64,000 nt of DNA from contig CACMQA010000005.1 in the NCBI GenBank assembly GCA_902615715.1, positions 1 through 64,000 of the forward strand, given 5' to 3'. Of the stretch, positions 61,514 through 64,000 are shown piece by piece. The notes below the pieces were generated by a model that was not told where the DNA came from, did no database searches, and saw only the letters and a program-made list of their open reading frames with translations. This stretch comes from an uncultured Pelagibacteraceae bacterium (GTDB lineage: Bacteria; Pseudomonadota; Alphaproteobacteria; Pelagibacterales; Pelagibacteraceae). The position numbers were made by a program, and so were the translations under genes. Position 1 is the stretch's first letter. Every line of letters starts with the position of its first letter.

Positions 61514-63382
61514 ATGACTAAACAAAGTTATGATGTAGTGGTAATAGGGGGTGGACATGCTGGATGTGAAGCAGCAGCAGCATCTGCTAGAATGGGCGTA
61601 AACACTGGCCTTTTTACACATAAAATAGAGACTATTGGTGAGATGTCGTGCAATCCTGCTATAGGAGGACTAGGAAAAGGTCATCTCGTAAGAGAAATAG
61701 ATGCTTTAGATGGTGTTATGGGCGTTGTAGCCGACAGATCCGGTATTCAATTCAGACTATTAAACAGAAGTAGAGGTCCAGCAGTGCAGGGTCCACGTAC
61801 TCAGTCAGATAGAGCTCTTTACAAAGAGCATATGCAAAAAATTTTACTAAATTACAAGAATTTAGAGGTAGTGGCAGATCCTGTTGTTAAATTTTTATTT
61901 GAGGGTGATAAAGTTATAGGTTTTGTATGTCAAAGCGGAATTGAAGTGAGAACTAAAGAACTAATCTTAACTACTGGTACTTTCCTTAACGGATTAATAC
62001 ATATAGGTGAAACTCAAATACCGGCGGGTAGGTACGACGAGAAACCATCTACAGGTTTAAGTGAACAATTAGCAAAATTTAAAATGCAAATAGGAAGACT
62101 AAAGACAGGAACACCACCAAGACTAGATGGTAGTACAATTAATTATGATGATTTGGAAATGCAACCAGCTGATGATGATCATTACTATTTTTCTTTCCTT
62201 ACAAACAAAATTGATAACAAACAAATCAAATGTGGGATGACCTATACTAATAACGAAGTTCACAAAATTATCGGTGATAATATTTCTCGAAGCGCAATGT
62301 ATTCTGGAAACATTAAAGGTGTAGGACCACGATATTGTCCTTCTATTGAAGATAAAATTGTAAAATTTAAAGAGAAACAACAACATCAAATATTTCTTGA
62401 ACCCGAAGGATTAAAGGACAATACTATTTACCCAAATGGCATATCGACTTCACTTCCAGAGGAGATTCAGCTTAAAATATTGTCTAAAATCAAGGGTTTA
62501 GAGCATGTTAAGATGAAGAGGGCTGGGTATGCTATTGAATACGATTATGTTGATCCGAGAGAGCTTAACGCTACGTTAGAAACTAAAAAAATTAAATCAT
62601 TGTTTCTAGCAGGACAAATTAACGGTACTACTGGTTATGAGGAAGCTGCTGCACAAGGTTTGATTGCTGGTATAAATGCAGCTTTAAAAATTAAAAATAA
62701 ATCCGAATTCGTTTTAGATAGATCAACTTCTTATATCGGTGTGATGATTGATGATTTAATAACCAAAGGTGTTACGGAACCTTATCGTATGTTTACTTCT
62801 AGAGCAGAATATAGATTAACTTTAAGAGCTGATAACGCAGATCAGAGATTAACAGACCTTGCTATAAATTTGGATTTAGTAGGATCTGAAAGAAAAAATA
62901 TATTTTTAGAAAAGAAAAAAAATATTTATTCACTTAATAATTTTTTAGAGACGAAATTCTTAACTCCCAATGAAGCAAAAAAAAATGGTATTAAAATTGC
63001 TATGGACGGAGTCAAAAGATCATGTCTAGAAGTTATGGGTCAACGAAAAGTAAATATGGCAAAAATAAGGCAGATATTTAGTGATATCCCGGTATTTCCT
63101 GACTCAATAGAAAAGCAGGTTGTAACCGACGCTCACTACATGGGTTATTTGAAGAGACAAGAGCGGGACATTAAATCATTTAAAAAAGATGAGTCTATTA
63201 TTATCCCTAAGGACATTAATTATGAAAATTTAAGTGGTTTGTCTAACGAAGTTAAGTCCAAGTTGATTTCTATAAGACCTAAAACGTTAGGACAAGCAAT
63301 CAGAATAGACGGTATCACTCCTGCCGCTGTGATAATCTTATTATCTCATATCAAAAAGTTAAAGTTTAAAGCTACTGCTTAA
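61514..63382 (+). CDS. mnmG: tRNA uridine 5-carboxymethylaminomethyl modification enzyme MnmG
   Basis: [60 protein letters not shown]. Confidence 0.97.
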   Translation: MTKQSYDVVVIGGGHAGCEAAAASARMGVNTGLFTHKIETIGEMSCNPAIGGLGKGHLVREIDALDGVMGVVADRSGIQFRLLNRSRGPAVQGPRTQSDRALYKEHMQKILLNYKNLEVVADPVVKFLFEGDKVIGFVCQSGIEVRTKELILTTGTFLNGLIHIGETQIPAGRYDEKPSTGLSEQLAKFKMQIGRLKTGTPPRLDGSTINYDDLEMQPADDDHYYFSFLTNKIDNKQIKCGMTYTNNEVHKIIGDNISRSAMYSGNIKGVGPRYCPSIEDKIVKFKEKQQHQIFLEPEGLKDNTIYPNGISTSLPEEIQLKILSKIKGLEHVKMKRAGYAIEYDYVDPRELNATLETKKIKSLFLAGQINGTTGYEEAAAQGLIAGINAALKIKNKSEFVLDRSTSYIGVMIDDLITKGVTEPYRMFTSRAEYRLTLRADNADQRLTDLAINLDLVGSERKNIFLEKKKNIYSLNNFLETKFLTPNEAKKNGIKIAMDGVKRSCLEVMGQRKVNMAKIRQIFSDIPVFPDSIEKQVVTDAHYMGYLKRQERDIKSFKKDESIIIPKDINYENLSGLSNEVKSKLISIRPKTLGQAIRIDGITPAAVIILLSHIKKLKFKATA

Positions 63383-63996
63383 TGCAGGATAAAGAAGTTA
63401 TAAATATTCTTCAAAATCGGCTTAATTATAGTGAAAAAAACATATCAGATCTTAAAATATTTATAAATGAATTGCTTAAAGCTAATAAAAAGCATAATTT
63501 CATCTCTAAAAACTCTGAAAACGTTATTTGGCACAGACATATCCTTGATTCAGCTCAATTAGTGAAATTTATAGATTTTTCAAAAGGCTCTTTGTCAGAT
63601 TTAGGCTCTGGAGCAGGTTTTCCAGGCATGATTTTAGCTATGTTTAGTAAAGACAAGGACTTTCACGTGAAATTGTATGAAAAATCACCTGTAAAAAGAG
63701 CTTTTTTGAAAAATATAAATGATAGATTGTCACTAAATATTGAAGTTCGTGGAAATGTATATGAAGAATCTATCGATACAGACTACATTGTCAGTAGAGC
63801 ATTCAAAAAATTAGAGGCAATAATACAAGTTTCACGTGAAATCGTTAAAAAATCCCATAAATTGATAATTTTAAAAGGTCAAAACGCACAGGAAGATTTA
63901 AAAAAAGCTTTCAATAAGGAAAAATACGATTATAAACTTGAAAATAGTATAACGAATGAGGCCTCTAAAATAATAATAGTCAATTTTAAAAAATGA
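63382..63996 (+). CDS. rsmG: 16S rRNA (guanine527-N7)-methyltransferase RsmG
   Basis: WHRHILDSAQLVKFI, DLGSGAGFPGMILA, adjacent to mnmG. Confidence 0.95.
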   Translation: MQDKEVINILQNRLNYSEKNISDLKIFINELLKANKKHNFISKNSENVIWHRHILDSAQLVKFIDFSKGSLSDLGSGAGFPGMILAMFSKDKDFHVKLYEKSPVKRAFLKNINDRLSLNIEVRGNVYEESIDTDYIVSRAFKKLEAIIQVSREIVKKSHKLIILKGQNAQEDLKKAFNKEKYDYKLENSITNEASKIIIVNFKK

Positions 63997-64000
63997 CGAC

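Overview
AT-rich, very densely coding (few intergenic gaps over ~60 bp) alphaproteobacterial chromosome segment. Gene content, compactness and base composition look like the SAR11/Pelagibacterales clade (inference; no search was run). I support about 70 protein-coding genes, including one 59-codon ORF missing from the supplied track, plus one tRNA-Gly(GCC) with a recognisable promoter and two clear intrinsic-terminator hairpins. I see no rRNA, CRISPR, transposon or prophage. Main blocks: dapF(partial)-ftsY; an amidase/TRAP transporter/2-hydroxyacid dehydrogenase/glcDEF/aminotransferase/FMN 2-hydroxyacid oxidase cluster; ccmCDEFGH; argG; folD-hemDC; tsaD-EVE-acs with DUF4212/SSS symporter; rpe-heparinase-purH; rho-hemJ-hemH-hemE; ppsR-maf-aroE-coaE-dnaQ; secB-fxsA; hslVU; hisBHAFE; ftsK-lolA; ubi hydroxylase; mnmE-mnmG-rsmG. 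Best leads: (1) the hemE/ppsR(DUF299) divergent gap, which looks like the replication origin, with TTATNAACA DnaA-like boxes and an overlapping CtrA-type TTAA-N7-TTAA site; (2) an acetyl-CoA synthetase with a ~65-residue Lys/Arg-rich histone-H1-like N-terminal tail; (3) a candidate structured RNA/leader upstream of ccmC exposing an anti-Shine-Dalgarno-like CUCCCUCCU; (4) an 18-bp perfect palindrome upstream of the DUF4212/symporter pair and an EF-hand-like loop inside the symporter; (5) nearly all convergent gene pairs overlapping at their stop codons.
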